Shown here: in pieces, positions 18,001-25,123 of the stretch | Layout of the letters: each line of letters begins with the position of its first letter | Position numbering within the stretch: position 1 is the stretch's first letter | Assembly (NCBI GenBank): GCA_026988035.1 | Contig: JALSLY010000047.1 | Span: 1-53,088, forward strand | From: Thermotogae bacterium | GTDB lineage: Bacteria; Thermotogota; Thermotogae; Mesoaciditogales; Mesoaciditogaceae | Reading direction: 5' to 3' | DNA: 53,088 nt | The notes under the pieces: model-generated | The model's input: the letters and a program-made list of their open reading frames with translations, nothing else | The model's database searches: none | Told to the model about the DNA's origin: nothing | Program-made: the position numbers and the translations under genes

Positions 18001-18178
18001 TAACAGCAGCCAAAAAAACTATGAAAGCCAAAATCGAGAAGAACGCGTATTTTTGAGTGCTATACTCGTAAGTCCATTGAGGTATTGTTATTATGGGAAT
18101 AATCAAAGCAATCAAATATAAAGTGTATTCCTCAAACTTAGATATTTGGGATCCAGTTGTATATTCGTTCGCGTTCAT
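15098..18178 (-). CDS. Large O-antigen ligase/polymerase-like membrane protein with C-terminal repeat region
   Basis: A 1026-residue protein. The first half (about 1-500) has roughly a dozen membrane segments. Near residue 395-410 is THNDYMQVLGETGIIGF, the Wzy_C signature periplasmic loop of O-antigen ligases (WaaL) and polymerases. The second half is soluble and helical, with Lys/Tyr-rich segments that look like degenerate TPR repeats (about 560-1020). Most family members are 400-500 residues, or 700-800 with TPRs, so this one is long. It probably transfers or polymerises a lipid-linked glycan outside the membrane. It has its own extended -10 promoter. Confidence 0.8.
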   Translation of the reverse strand: MNANEYTTGSQISKFEEYTLYLIALIIPIITIPQWTYEYSTQKYAFFSILAFIVFLAAVIKSKKDRITVNVPLPAIGWGFFALATILSLISVAMEDIPYLRYSFQVSMYIVMTFFFAVYLINRVKDKRIMINILGVLLISAGFITLDAFINFYWGWDIWLGHIGNPYTRMNVRATIGNPDFVPDYLGVMLFVAFYFLTSKTLGFKITKENVRSVYMKLITIKVLVTVEAIGMIAVIIFAQTRGDYLAIPLSLVFAALSYTYYHNFRSKNDEKFVQSKVQSKELKAFHRKSKRLSEALLVVMIVAVILEFFLYSIPGPFTGGKFSLFGRVSTISSATVSGGSGQQRFLAWWASFYQWKDHPIVGQGIGTYQINVLNYLGVAVHHHPQLIIAWNNFKRTHNDYMQVLGETGIIGFLAIVFTLVALLLSYLRILKKQSEDNAYLMMMLASGALVTLMTSVLSFAEHLMPNSMTLMFLLAFLNSNLFNKDGDYTWKVVLDKGKFVTVAFITLAVSGMAAVLKTTNFISEVYFLNGNVNYQYISAYQKAVKNVSAQLQSVTKAIEDLKSYKGKYAYLEPKTYISSRIQALLRANPNINQTQASIQLERQREQEFNSQMTNLKNTELNLEKNISIFKKREYESYSKSVSYFNTSIAWDWTQGTSQFYLGLLSTFPQRDQDIVNELNAAMKKSPDAQLEVLKRVFYGQNLMTISIYPPYRRANYVDDYLLVRKMVKSGNSLVSLWNVLNINQLIQMQMYRDGIDYLQTSFLSFDEKNSYRLIAEFSSTLYHFERQRIEIYQKAIKKFPKFKKDFENLIAYHKKLATEDLSEMEKWYDKTIYILPGGWNRYPGWENVYSEYIQNILRDTPLNAKTYAKIKEIAKKYIWAGKYMQTAFWAVPSNVMDIFKSLAQTFIDRKQYAEALTVINDTVEIFKPAYEWNLKDLNRWSKNRKLYEMIKKFINDYESLKKNRVLFLKQLKNVYTYTFTKSGKEELAKTYVKDWNQNLLTGIKLKMSTSDIINSITDMLKSVKN

Positions 18179-18220
18179 CAGAGCATCTACCTACCTCTCG
18201 AATTGTTTTTGCACTCCGAG

Positions 18221-18229
18221 ATTATATCA
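18221..18229 (-). promoter_or_regulatory. Extended -10 promoter for the Wzy-like gene
   Basis: On the minus strand TGATATAAT, a perfect TATAAT with the TG extension, about 43 bases before the ATG at 18178. No good -35 hexamer is seen at 17 bases, which is acceptable for an extended -10 promoter. Confidence 0.55.
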
Positions 18230-18253
18230 TCTTTTTAATAAAAAAATGCAGAT

Positions 18254-18769
18254 TTACAAAACGGAAAATAGCGTGCCAGCTATGGCAGCTCCAAGAATAA
18301 TATATACCGGATCGATCCTGGTTTTAACAAAGAGCAAAAATGTAAATGCAGCAATTAAAAATGTGGTGACATCCCCATGACGAGAGCCTATTAGTGTGTA
18401 TAAAGTTACAATAATGAGCGATGATGTTCCAACTCTAAGTGCAGCGTCAAGCCTTTCCTTATCAAGTTTGATAAATTTTCCAGCAACGTTAATTATGAAA
18501 ATAATAATCAAGGGTGGTAGCAATATTCCAAGAGTTGATGCAGAGGCCCCCAACACTCCGCAAATCTTAAATCCAACATAAGTCGCAATGTTCACTGCCA
18601 CAGGACCAGGAGTTAATTGCGAAACAGAAACAACTTGAGTGAATTCTCCTGAAGAAAGCCATCCATTTCCTATAACATTATTGGCTATTATTCCAACTAT
18701 CGACCATCCTCCTCCAAAAGCAAGAAATCCAATTTTAAAAAACATCCAAAAAAGAGCTATGATTTCCAT
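18254..18769 (-). CDS. chrA: Chromate transporter family, second half-protein
   Basis: A 171-residue membrane protein of the short-chain CHR family. FLAFGGGWSIVG and the SQLTPGPVAVNIATYVG loop are the conserved CHR signature near the N-terminus, followed by four or five hydrophobic segments. The ATG overlaps the end of the preceding CHR gene by 13 bases. Paired short CHR proteins act together, usually with opposite membrane orientation. Chromate or sulfate export is known for some members; the natural substrate here is unknown. Confidence 0.85.
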   Translation of the reverse strand: MEIIALFWMFFKIGFLAFGGGWSIVGIIANNVIGNGWLSSGEFTQVVSVSQLTPGPVAVNIATYVGFKICGVLGASASTLGILLPPLIIIFIINVAGKFIKLDKERLDAALRVGTSSLIIVTLYTLIGSRHGDVTTFLIAAFTFLLFVKTRIDPVYIILGAAIAGTLFSVL

Positions 18770-19299
18770 TTCTTGTCTCCCACATAGACGACTGTCACGA
18801 TAATAACAAACAAAAGTACAGTATAGGAGCTTTCAAATATCAACACCAATGCACCTATAATCATGATCAGGATCTCAAGGTAATTCCATTTTTTTGTCTG
18901 AATCATCTTATACAAAACTCCACCAATGAGTCCCAAGATGGCTCCAAAGGCCCCCTTCAGAAAGCCCTTTATTAACACCGAGTTGGAGAATCGTGTCAAA
19001 AAGGCTCCGATTAACATTATCGTGAAAAAGGGTGGAATTATCACACCTATAGCTCCAGCAACGCTTCCCCTAAATCCTCCCACTTTTTTCCCAATCATGA
19101 TGGAAAGATTAAAAGCAATTGGTCCTGGAATAGATTGGGCTTTTGCTAAAAGGTTGTAAAACTCCTTTTGATTAACCCAACCCTTTTTCTCCAAATGCCT
19201 AATTAAAACGGGGACCATCGCGTATCCACCCCCTATTGTAAGTGCGGATACTTTGAAAAACGTGGTAAAAATCATTAAAGAATTGATTTCCGAGTCCAC
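18757..19299 (-). CDS. chrA: Chromate transporter family, first half-protein
   Basis: About 180 residues with the CHR signature SALTIGGGYAMVPVL and AQSIPGPIAFNLSIMIG, and several membrane helices. The frame extends to an ATG at 19353, but GTG 19299 has a strong GGAGG site 7 bases upstream and gives the usual family N-terminus. It forms a two-gene operon with the overlapping CHR gene downstream. A TATAAT (complement of 19328-19333) about 30 bases upstream is the probable -10 of its promoter, without a recognisable -35. Confidence 0.85.
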   Translation of the reverse strand: MDSEINSLMIFTTFFKVSALTIGGGYAMVPVLIRHLEKKGWVNQKEFYNLLAKAQSIPGPIAFNLSIMIGKKVGGFRGSVAGAIGVIIPPFFTIMLIGAFLTRFSNSVLIKGFLKGAFGAILGLIGGVLYKMIQTKKWNYLEILIMIIGALVLIFESSYTVLLFVIIVTVVYVGDKKWKS

Positions 19300-19364
19300 T
19301 AAAAGCCTCCACAAAGTCGATGTGAGTATTATAACGTATCGTCTCAAAAACATACACCTTGGAT

Positions 19365-19392
19365 TTCACAGACTTGAAGTTGGTGGTATAAT
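19365..19392 (+). promoter_or_regulatory. Promoter of the plsC operon
   Basis: TTCACA at 19365-19370, a 16-base spacer and a perfect TATAAT at 19387-19392. It lies 20 bases before the TTG start at 19412 and is divergent from the chromate transporter genes. Confidence 0.7.
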
Positions 19393-19411
19393 TAAAAACG
19401 AGGTGAAAAGC

Positions 19412-20182
19412 TTGGAATTTATAAGATATATTCGTATTTTAATAGGTTTTTTGGCTTATATGGCATATGCTCCTTTTTTTACTAGAAAAGTGTACAAGCT
19501 CAGTGGAGAAGATAGAGAAAAATACATACGTTTTCATGTTTCTAAATGGGGACGAAGGGCTTTTGAATGGGCTAAAAGCGAAGTAACAATTATTGGCTCA
19601 CAAAATATTCCCAAAAATGGTCCTTACATAATAGTTGCTAATCACAGGAGCATGTTAGACATAACTTTGATACAAGGATATATAAATCCACACGCGGGAT
19701 TTCTGGCTAAAAAAGAACTTGATCATTTTTTCAGCGTTGGCGCTTTCATAAAAGCTTTAGGAGGTGAACTTATAGATCGTAGTAATCCGAGAGACGCTAT
19801 CCGAGCAATAAATAACTTGATCAAACGTATGAAAACAGAGAATCAGGTGGTCGCACTTTTCCCTGAAGGAACACGAAGTATAGATGGCGAAGTTCATGAA
19901 TTTAAGGGAGGATCCATGAAAGTTGTCATGAAGTCTAAAGTACCTGTTGTTCCGATTGCGATTGTTGGAACGGATAAAGCTATGCCAAAAGGTACCTTTT
20001 ACATACGCAGGGCTAATATCAAAGTTTCAGTGCTTCCACCAATTGCTCCAGAATCGTTTAAAGACATGAAAACGATCGAATTTGCGAATTTGTTACAAGG
20101 AATGATCTCTAAAGAAGTCAAAAAACTCGAAGGAGGTGAGGGACTTGTTAAAAGAAGTCAAAGTCAAAGCCTTAGTTCTTGA
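19412..20182 (+). CDS. plsC: 1-acyl-sn-glycerol-3-phosphate acyltransferase
   Basis: A 256-residue membrane-associated enzyme converting lysophosphatidate to phosphatidate. After one N-terminal hydrophobic helix come the four family blocks, including the catalytic NHRSMLD, the ELDHFFSVGAF region, FPEGTRS and a VPVVPIAI strand. The frame is open from 19253, but the promoter at 19365-19392 and a GAGGTGA site 5 bases before TTG 19412 fix the start. Its 3' end overlaps the next gene by 38 bases. It is the first gene of an operon that continues through the polyprenyl synthase. Confidence 0.93.
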   Translation: MEFIRYIRILIGFLAYMAYAPFFTRKVYKLSGEDREKYIRFHVSKWGRRAFEWAKSEVTIIGSQNIPKNGPYIIVANHRSMLDITLIQGYINPHAGFLAKKELDHFFSVGAFIKALGGELIDRSNPRDAIRAINNLIKRMKTENQVVALFPEGTRSIDGEVHEFKGGSMKVVMKSKVPVVPIAIVGTDKAMPKGTFYIRRANIKVSVLPPIAPESFKDMKTIEFANLLQGMISKEVKKLEGGEGLVKRSQSQSLSS

Positions 20183-20723
20183 TAAAAATCACAACACCCC
20201 GGTCGTTATTCTCGGAATGGATAACAATCCTATGGTCCTTCCAATATGGATAGGTTCTTGTGAAGCAATGGCTCTTTCCTTAGCACTTGAAAATGCCGAT
20301 TTTCCAAGGCCTTTAACCCATGATTTACTTATTAACACAATCGAGGCTCTCGATGCACAAGTTTCCAAAGTCGTTATAGATTCACTGCGTGAGAACACCT
20401 ATTACGCCAAATTAGTGATCAAAGATTTGGCATATTCTGATTTAGAAGACGATCCAAGTGCCATGATCGAAATTGACTGCCGCCCCTCTGATGCCATTGT
20501 GATAGCCACAAAAAAACACATCCCAATTTATACATCTGATGAGATCATGCTTGAGGGTGGCATCAAACTTAATGAAACTTCCCAAAAAGAAGATGAAAAG
20601 GAATTCAAAAAATTTGTTGAAAATATGCACATAGAAGATTTTCGTGATTATTTCCGAGATATTCAAAATCAAAACAAAAGTGAAAAAAAGAAAGAGGGAA
20701 ACGGGGGAGAAAAAGATTCTTGA
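20145..20723 (+). CDS. Bifunctional nuclease (BFN) family protein
   Basis: A 192-residue protein with the BFN/DUF151 domain in residues about 1-135 (PVVILGM, LPIWIGSCEAMALSLALE, RPSDAIVIATK), followed by a charged Lys/Glu-rich tail. Thermotoga maritima has a structurally known homologue. Plant relatives have been reported to have DNase and RNase activity; the bacterial role is unclear. The TTG start follows GGAGGTGA by 5 bases, inside the end of plsC. Confidence 0.9.
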   Translation: MLKEVKVKALVLDKNHNTPVVILGMDNNPMVLPIWIGSCEAMALSLALENADFPRPLTHDLLINTIEALDAQVSKVVIDSLRENTYYAKLVIKDLAYSDLEDDPSAMIEIDCRPSDAIVIATKKHIPIYTSDEIMLEGGIKLNETSQKEDEKEFKKFVENMHIEDFRDYFRDIQNQNKSEKKKEGNGGEKDS

Positions 20724-21516
20724 ATCCGAGATTGAAAAATACGTTCGTTCACTTCATCTTCACCCCGTTCTTGAAAAAGCGGCACTTTATACTTTGATGC
20801 TGCCGGGTAAGCGCTTAAGACCTAATTTTTTAATGGCTAGCGCTAAGGATTTTGGAGTAACTAAAGAGATAGCTCTAAAGGGTGCTGTGGCAATAGAAAT
20901 GATGCACGTCGCGTCTTTAATCCACGATGATTTACCAGCAGTGGATAATGATAACTATAGACGTGGTAAACCTTCAAATCACGTCATTTTTGGTGAAGAC
21001 GTGGCGATAATGGCTGGAGATTTGCTATTCTCCACCGCACTTCATCTTTGCAACAAAATAGGAGAACCTGTATCTCAAGCATTTTCAAAAACACTTATTG
21101 ATCTTGTAGATGGAGAAACCCAAGATATAATCATGTCAAAAGGCGATGGAACTATTGATGAAATTGTTGAAATGTATAGAAAAAAAACAGGAGCTCTCTT
21201 TGCTTTCGCTTTTTCGTTTGGTCCGAGAATTGCCAAGCAAAGTGTTGAAAAATACGAAGAGGCAGGGTACAATTTCGGGGTAAGTTTTCAAATATTCGAT
21301 GATATTTTAGATGTGACCTCAACTTTTGACAAGATTGGAAAAACTCCTCAAAAAGATGCTGCTCAGCATAAAGCCACTTTGGTTCAAAAAATAGGAGTTG
21401 AAGATTCAAAGAAAATCGCCGATACTCTTTATAGAAGTGCTTTGCAAAACTTGAAGAATTCTGAAAAACTTTTAGAAGAAGTAAAAAAAGTGGAAAAATT
21501 GTTGAGGAAGAGATAA
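20680..21516 (+). CDS. Polyprenyl (probably geranylgeranyl or farnesyl) diphosphate synthase
   Basis: A trans-isoprenyl diphosphate synthase that condenses isopentenyl diphosphate with allylic diphosphates. The first Asp-rich motif is DDLPAVDND and the second FDDILD; GKRLRP binds the diphosphate. The residue five positions before the first motif is Ala, not the bulky aromatic typical of farnesyl synthases, which hints at a C20 product. The start is unusual. Canonical GTGs at 20644 and 20680 have no ribosome site, while a strong GGGGGAG (20703-20709) stands 6 bases before an ATT at 20716. GTG 20680 is given as the conservative start. It overlaps the nuclease gene. Confidence 0.93.
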   Translation: MKKRKRETGEKKILESEIEKYVRSLHLHPVLEKAALYTLMLPGKRLRPNFLMASAKDFGVTKEIALKGAVAIEMMHVASLIHDDLPAVDNDNYRRGKPSNHVIFGEDVAIMAGDLLFSTALHLCNKIGEPVSQAFSKTLIDLVDGETQDIIMSKGDGTIDEIVEMYRKKTGALFAFAFSFGPRIAKQSVEKYEEAGYNFGVSFQIFDDILDVTSTFDKIGKTPQKDAAQHKATLVQKIGVEDSKKIADTLYRSALQNLKNSEKLLEEVKKVEKLLRKR

Positions 21517-21517
21517 A

Positions 21518-23911
21518 TTGAAGATTCCCAAAATTGGACCTTTCTTTACCAAACTTGGCCTTTTTAAGAAAAAGGCTATTAAAAACAAAAAAATCCTAAT
21601 AGGGATTATCGGTGTTACGTGCTCTGTTATAGTTTTTTATTTTTTCATTATGCACCGTTCTGAAATAAGCAGTTCTCCTGTGACGCTGGCAGAAGTATAT
21701 GCTGTAGATGGAGCACTTGAGCCTGGAGATGGAATAATCGTATCTCCAGTTGCATCTAATACCTATGTGCATACAAGTGCCGAAACAGCTGCCAGTTTTG
21801 TTGGTAACCTTTATAAAATCATGTGGAAGAGCAAACTCCAAACGATGACGCGTGCTCCTTTGAAAGTTTGGATTCCCATTCCTTCAAACTATTACTTTGG
21901 TGATGATAGCTCAAATTTGGATGCAATTGAAATAGTCAACGGCATGCCGTATACACTTTATGGAGGACAAGTTAGAACAAAGAATGGAGTTCATTATTTA
22001 GAAGTCATAACCTACTTTCCTGGGATCATCGGAATAAGTCTAAAGCAAAACAATTCAAGCTACGGATTTAAATTAATAAAAAAAGTTTCAGATAATTCCC
22101 CAAATCTTGTAATAGTTCCTGGAAGTAATACAAATTTTGTTGGTAATATCCCGGGAATTAATCAGAATATGTGGGCACAGAATTTTCCGAATTATAACGT
22201 TTACGTGTTTTCCTACCCATTAACTTCTACTAGAAGTTTGTCCTACACTGCGAAAATCATAAACTATTTCCAAAAAGCTGGGGTTGACAGCTATACTCAG
22301 TACATGGGTAAAACATTGGCTGATCTCCTCACCACTCTTAAAGGCAAAACTTATATCATAGCTCAAGGAGTGGGTGGATTAATAACGAGGTATGCCCTTC
22401 AATCAAATCTAAATCTCAGAGGAGTAAAAAAAGTTGTATTGTTTGACACTCCAAATTTAGGAACGAGTTTTGCATCAGCTTATATGTTAAGCAATTTGTA
22501 CAATGCAGGAGAAAATTTTGTAAGTCGTGAATTTTCTTTGACGCTAAAAACTGTTAACTATGCCATGAACATCTCTACATCCTACTTGCGATTACTTAAC
22601 TTTTTTGCAAAAGATCTTTCGCCAAATTCAGCTTTTTTATCCAGATTAAATGATACTCCCCAACCAACAGAAACGGTTTTCCTATCCATCGTCGGGACCA
22701 AACCAAATATTTCCATGCAAGAGTCTGAGAAAATGGAAAACGCTTTTCCACAGTTGATCAACGGCAAGGGGGATGGAGTTGTCTCAGTAAAAAGTGCACT
22801 CTATTTTGGGAACATAAAATTGAAATTTCCGTATTCGTTTTATAGCATATTTGCACACCAAGATGTACAAAAAGCTTTGAAAAAATTCATAAATAGCGGG
22901 GCAACGACTTCCAAAACAGCTTTTAAATCTGATACCTTTATCGAAACAAAGAGCCCCAATTCCACAGTCAATGCACGAGTAGCCACTCCAACTATTCCTT
23001 CAAGAAGTTACAAATATTTATCTACTGGTGACTATCTAATCAAACCTGCATCTGAAGGAAAATATTTCTCTCGGTATTATTCTGTGTTTGTTCCCAGAGC
23101 CGAAAAATTGTTGGCAAGCTCAGAGGGAATCTACCTTCTTTCCAACAAGTCAATATATTTCTTATCTTTTGGAGGCCATCAACTTGTCTACAATGGAAGA
23201 ATTAGATTCTCTAATACTTATAACGGCCGCTTGTATGTTGTTACAAACAACATGCAAGTACTGGAATTTTCCGGAAGTACATCAAAACTGAAATACAGGC
23301 TTCCATTAGGTAGCTATCAGTCCATATTTGTAACGGATAAAAACATTTATGCTCTTGAAAACGTGGCAACATCTACATTGCTAAAAAATGTGAACAACAA
23401 AGAAACTCTCTTAAAAATTCCGGGTAAGCATTCGATAATGCGCTATGTTCCATATAGCAATTCTTTCATAATAGTGAGCGATTCTTACATTGCTGTTTAC
23501 AACGTCAAAAATCACGTGGGAACATTTTTTGAAAAAATAGAAAAGATCATGAAAAAAGCTGGCTTTAGATCCGATCAATATCTTCCGATAAATTCTGTGT
23601 ATATGAAAGGTGACTTGATATATCTTCTGTCATCAAACTATATTCTTCTTGCTGTAGACATGAAAACTCACGATGTTCAAGTGATAGGAAATGGAAACAT
23701 AGGTAATCTCAAGTTGGTTTTTTACAAGGATTTACTCGTTGTTGTTGGCACACGAACCTTGAATATTTACGATACCTTGAATCGTGTCAAAGTTCCTATC
23801 TACCAAAGAATACCAAAAACTGTTGACGCGATTACTTGGAATGGGGCGATTTTCCTTCTCCAAAATAAGGGAGGAAAGTATGAACTTGAAAGATATCAAA
23901 GGGCTCAGTAA
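21518..23911 (+). CDS. Membrane-anchored lipase-fold protein lacking the nucleophile, with beta-propeller-like C-terminus
   Basis: A 797-residue protein. The N-terminus has basic residues then one hydrophobic helix (about 25-45), so the bulk is extracytoplasmic. The middle part (about 200-460) resembles lipases of the alpha/beta-hydrolase fold: IVPGSN, VVLFDTPNLGTSFASAY, GDGVVSVKSA and a late IFAHQDV with the expected His. The nucleophile elbow reads AQGVGG (282-287), where active enzymes have GHSMGG, so Ser is replaced by Gly284. The last 300 residues contain repeated short beta segments resembling a propeller. The TTG start has GAGGAAGAG upstream. A binding rather than catalytic role is inferred. 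Confidence 0.6.
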   Translation: MKIPKIGPFFTKLGLFKKKAIKNKKILIGIIGVTCSVIVFYFFIMHRSEISSSPVTLAEVYAVDGALEPGDGIIVSPVASNTYVHTSAETAASFVGNLYKIMWKSKLQTMTRAPLKVWIPIPSNYYFGDDSSNLDAIEIVNGMPYTLYGGQVRTKNGVHYLEVITYFPGIIGISLKQNNSSYGFKLIKKVSDNSPNLVIVPGSNTNFVGNIPGINQNMWAQNFPNYNVYVFSYPLTSTRSLSYTAKIINYFQKAGVDSYTQYMGKTLADLLTTLKGKTYIIAQGVGGLITRYALQSNLNLRGVKKVVLFDTPNLGTSFASAYMLSNLYNAGENFVSREFSLTLKTVNYAMNISTSYLRLLNFFAKDLSPNSAFLSRLNDTPQPTETVFLSIVGTKPNISMQESEKMENAFPQLINGKGDGVVSVKSALYFGNIKLKFPYSFYSIFAHQDVQKALKKFINSGATTSKTAFKSDTFIETKSPNSTVNARVATPTIPSRSYKYLSTGDYLIKPASEGKYFSRYYSVFVPRAEKLLASSEGIYLLSNKSIYFLSFGGHQLVYNGRIRFSNTYNGRLYVVTNNMQVLEFSGSTSKLKYRLPLGSYQSIFVTDKNIYALENVATSTLLKNVNNKETLLKIPGKHSIMRYVPYSNSFIIVSDSYIAVYNVKNHVGTFFEKIEKIMKKAGFRSDQYLPINSVYMKGDLIYLLSSNYILLAVDMKTHDVQVIGNGNIGNLKLVFYKDLLVVVGTRTLNIYDTLNRVKVPIYQRIPKTVDAITWNGAIFLLQNKGGKYELERYQRAQ

Positions 23912-24692
23912 ATTCTTTGTCCTTTTGCTGTTGATAATAACTATGGTAATTGTCCTTGGAAAAAATGTAGACTTTTATTATTCGGAAGGAGTAACTGCTT
24001 TCAACGCTGGCAACTATCAGAGGGCTGAAAAATACCTAAAGATGGCTCTTTTACTTCAGCCCTCTTTAGAAAACACGTCTAATGTTAAGTATATGATAGG
24101 ATTAAGTGCTTTGTATTCTGGCGATCTCGTTACAGCCAGAGCTTATCTTCCAAGCAAAGACTTCTTGCATACAAGTAATGCCAGTATAAACCAAGTCTCA
24201 AGAGATAATCTCTTGAAAGATATCGCTCATTGGGAAGTTCTAAGTAATCCTATTGATCAAGAAGACAGCATCAAGAAAGAACGTCTTCCTTCATGGATTG
24301 GGTTTTTAATATTCTTTTCTATATTCTCAATTACCATGTTAGCTTTCTTCCTGTACAAATACAAAAATATACGAAAGCCCTTTCATGTTTCTATCACTAA
24401 AACTACAGAAGATGAAACGATTCCTGAAAATATAATATTTGCCAAAAGCACATCAGCAAACATTTCAGAAGAACCTCCGTCGGACATGCCATCTGAAGAG
24501 GAAATAAAAGCAAGGTTGGAAAGTCTAATAAGTAAAAATAAAGATCTTCAAAAAGAAAAAGCACAAGTGATCGATGAACCTGAAAAAGTTATCCAAAGCG
24601 TAAATGATGACGCCTCAGATGATGAATTGCTTGATCTCACAAAAGCTATTCAAGAGATACTATCAAAAGAATCCGAAAATTCCCGAACGTAA
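23880..24692 (+). CDS. Two-helix membrane protein with an extracytoplasmic TPR-like segment
   Basis: A 270-residue protein starting at ATG 23880, which has GGAGGAAAGT just upstream; it overlaps the preceding gene by 32 bases. Transmembrane helices lie at about 10-29 and 138-160. Between them is a TPR-like segment (EGVTAFNAGNYQRAEKYLKMAL, then GLSALYSGDLVTARAYL). The C-terminal 110 residues are cytoplasmic, acidic and probably coiled. No enzymatic motif is seen. Coupling to the pseudo-lipase suggests an envelope complex. The 3' end overlaps ybeY, convergent, by 43 bases. Confidence 0.65.
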   Translation: MNLKDIKGLSKFFVLLLLIITMVIVLGKNVDFYYSEGVTAFNAGNYQRAEKYLKMALLLQPSLENTSNVKYMIGLSALYSGDLVTARAYLPSKDFLHTSNASINQVSRDNLLKDIAHWEVLSNPIDQEDSIKKERLPSWIGFLIFFSIFSITMLAFFLYKYKNIRKPFHVSITKTTEDETIPENIIFAKSTSANISEEPPSDMPSEEEIKARLESLISKNKDLQKEKAQVIDEPEKVIQSVNDDASDDELLDLTKAIQEILSKESENSRT

Positions 24693-25123
24693 TTCTCCTG
24701 TCTTTCAAGCATCAATTTAGCTTTGTTTTCATCTTTTTCATGATCGTAGCCAAAAAGATGTAGTATTCCATGAATGCAAACTCTTACCATTTCTTCCCCA
24801 AAAGATACTTTGAAATACTTAGCATTTTCTTTGACATACTCCGGACAAACGTAAATCTCTCCAAGCAGATCAGGTAATTCATATTTGAATGATAAAACAT
24901 CAGTAGAACCTTCAACATTCCTGTATTTGTTGTAATACGCCATGTCATCGTTATTTACAAGTATAAGGTTGACGTTACACACCTTTTTGGAGCAAAGAGG
25001 GAAAAGGTGTCTCCTACTCTGGGCTTTCATTCTTTCTTTAGAAATCACATACTCACATATATCCTTTAAAATTGATATGTTCAAAGGTACATTCTGATTA
25101 TTGAAAATTTCACATTTTTGCAA
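24650..25123 (-). CDS. ybeY: Endoribonuclease YbeY
   Basis: A 157-residue zinc-dependent RNase for 16S rRNA 3'-end maturation and ribosome quality control. The metal site HGILHLFGYDH is intact near residue 118, and the upstream STDVLSF motif is present. The start is TTG at 25123, with a GGTGA site 6 bases upstream that lies inside the end of the HDIG gene (14-base overlap). The phoH-HDIG-ybeY order is conserved in many bacteria. The 3' end overlaps the convergent TPR gene. Confidence 0.95.
   Translation of the reverse strand: MQKCEIFNNQNVPLNISILKDICEYVISKERMKAQSRRHLFPLCSKKVCNVNLILVNNDDMAYYNKYRNVEGSTDVLSFKYELPDLLGEIYVCPEYVKENAKYFKVSFGEEMVRVCIHGILHLFGYDHEKDENKAKLMLERQENYVREFSDSFDSIS

Noticed and set aside
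18254-19299. Chromate transporter split by a frameshift
   Set aside because: Each half has its own ribosome site and full short-chain CHR signature; paired half-proteins are normal for this family.
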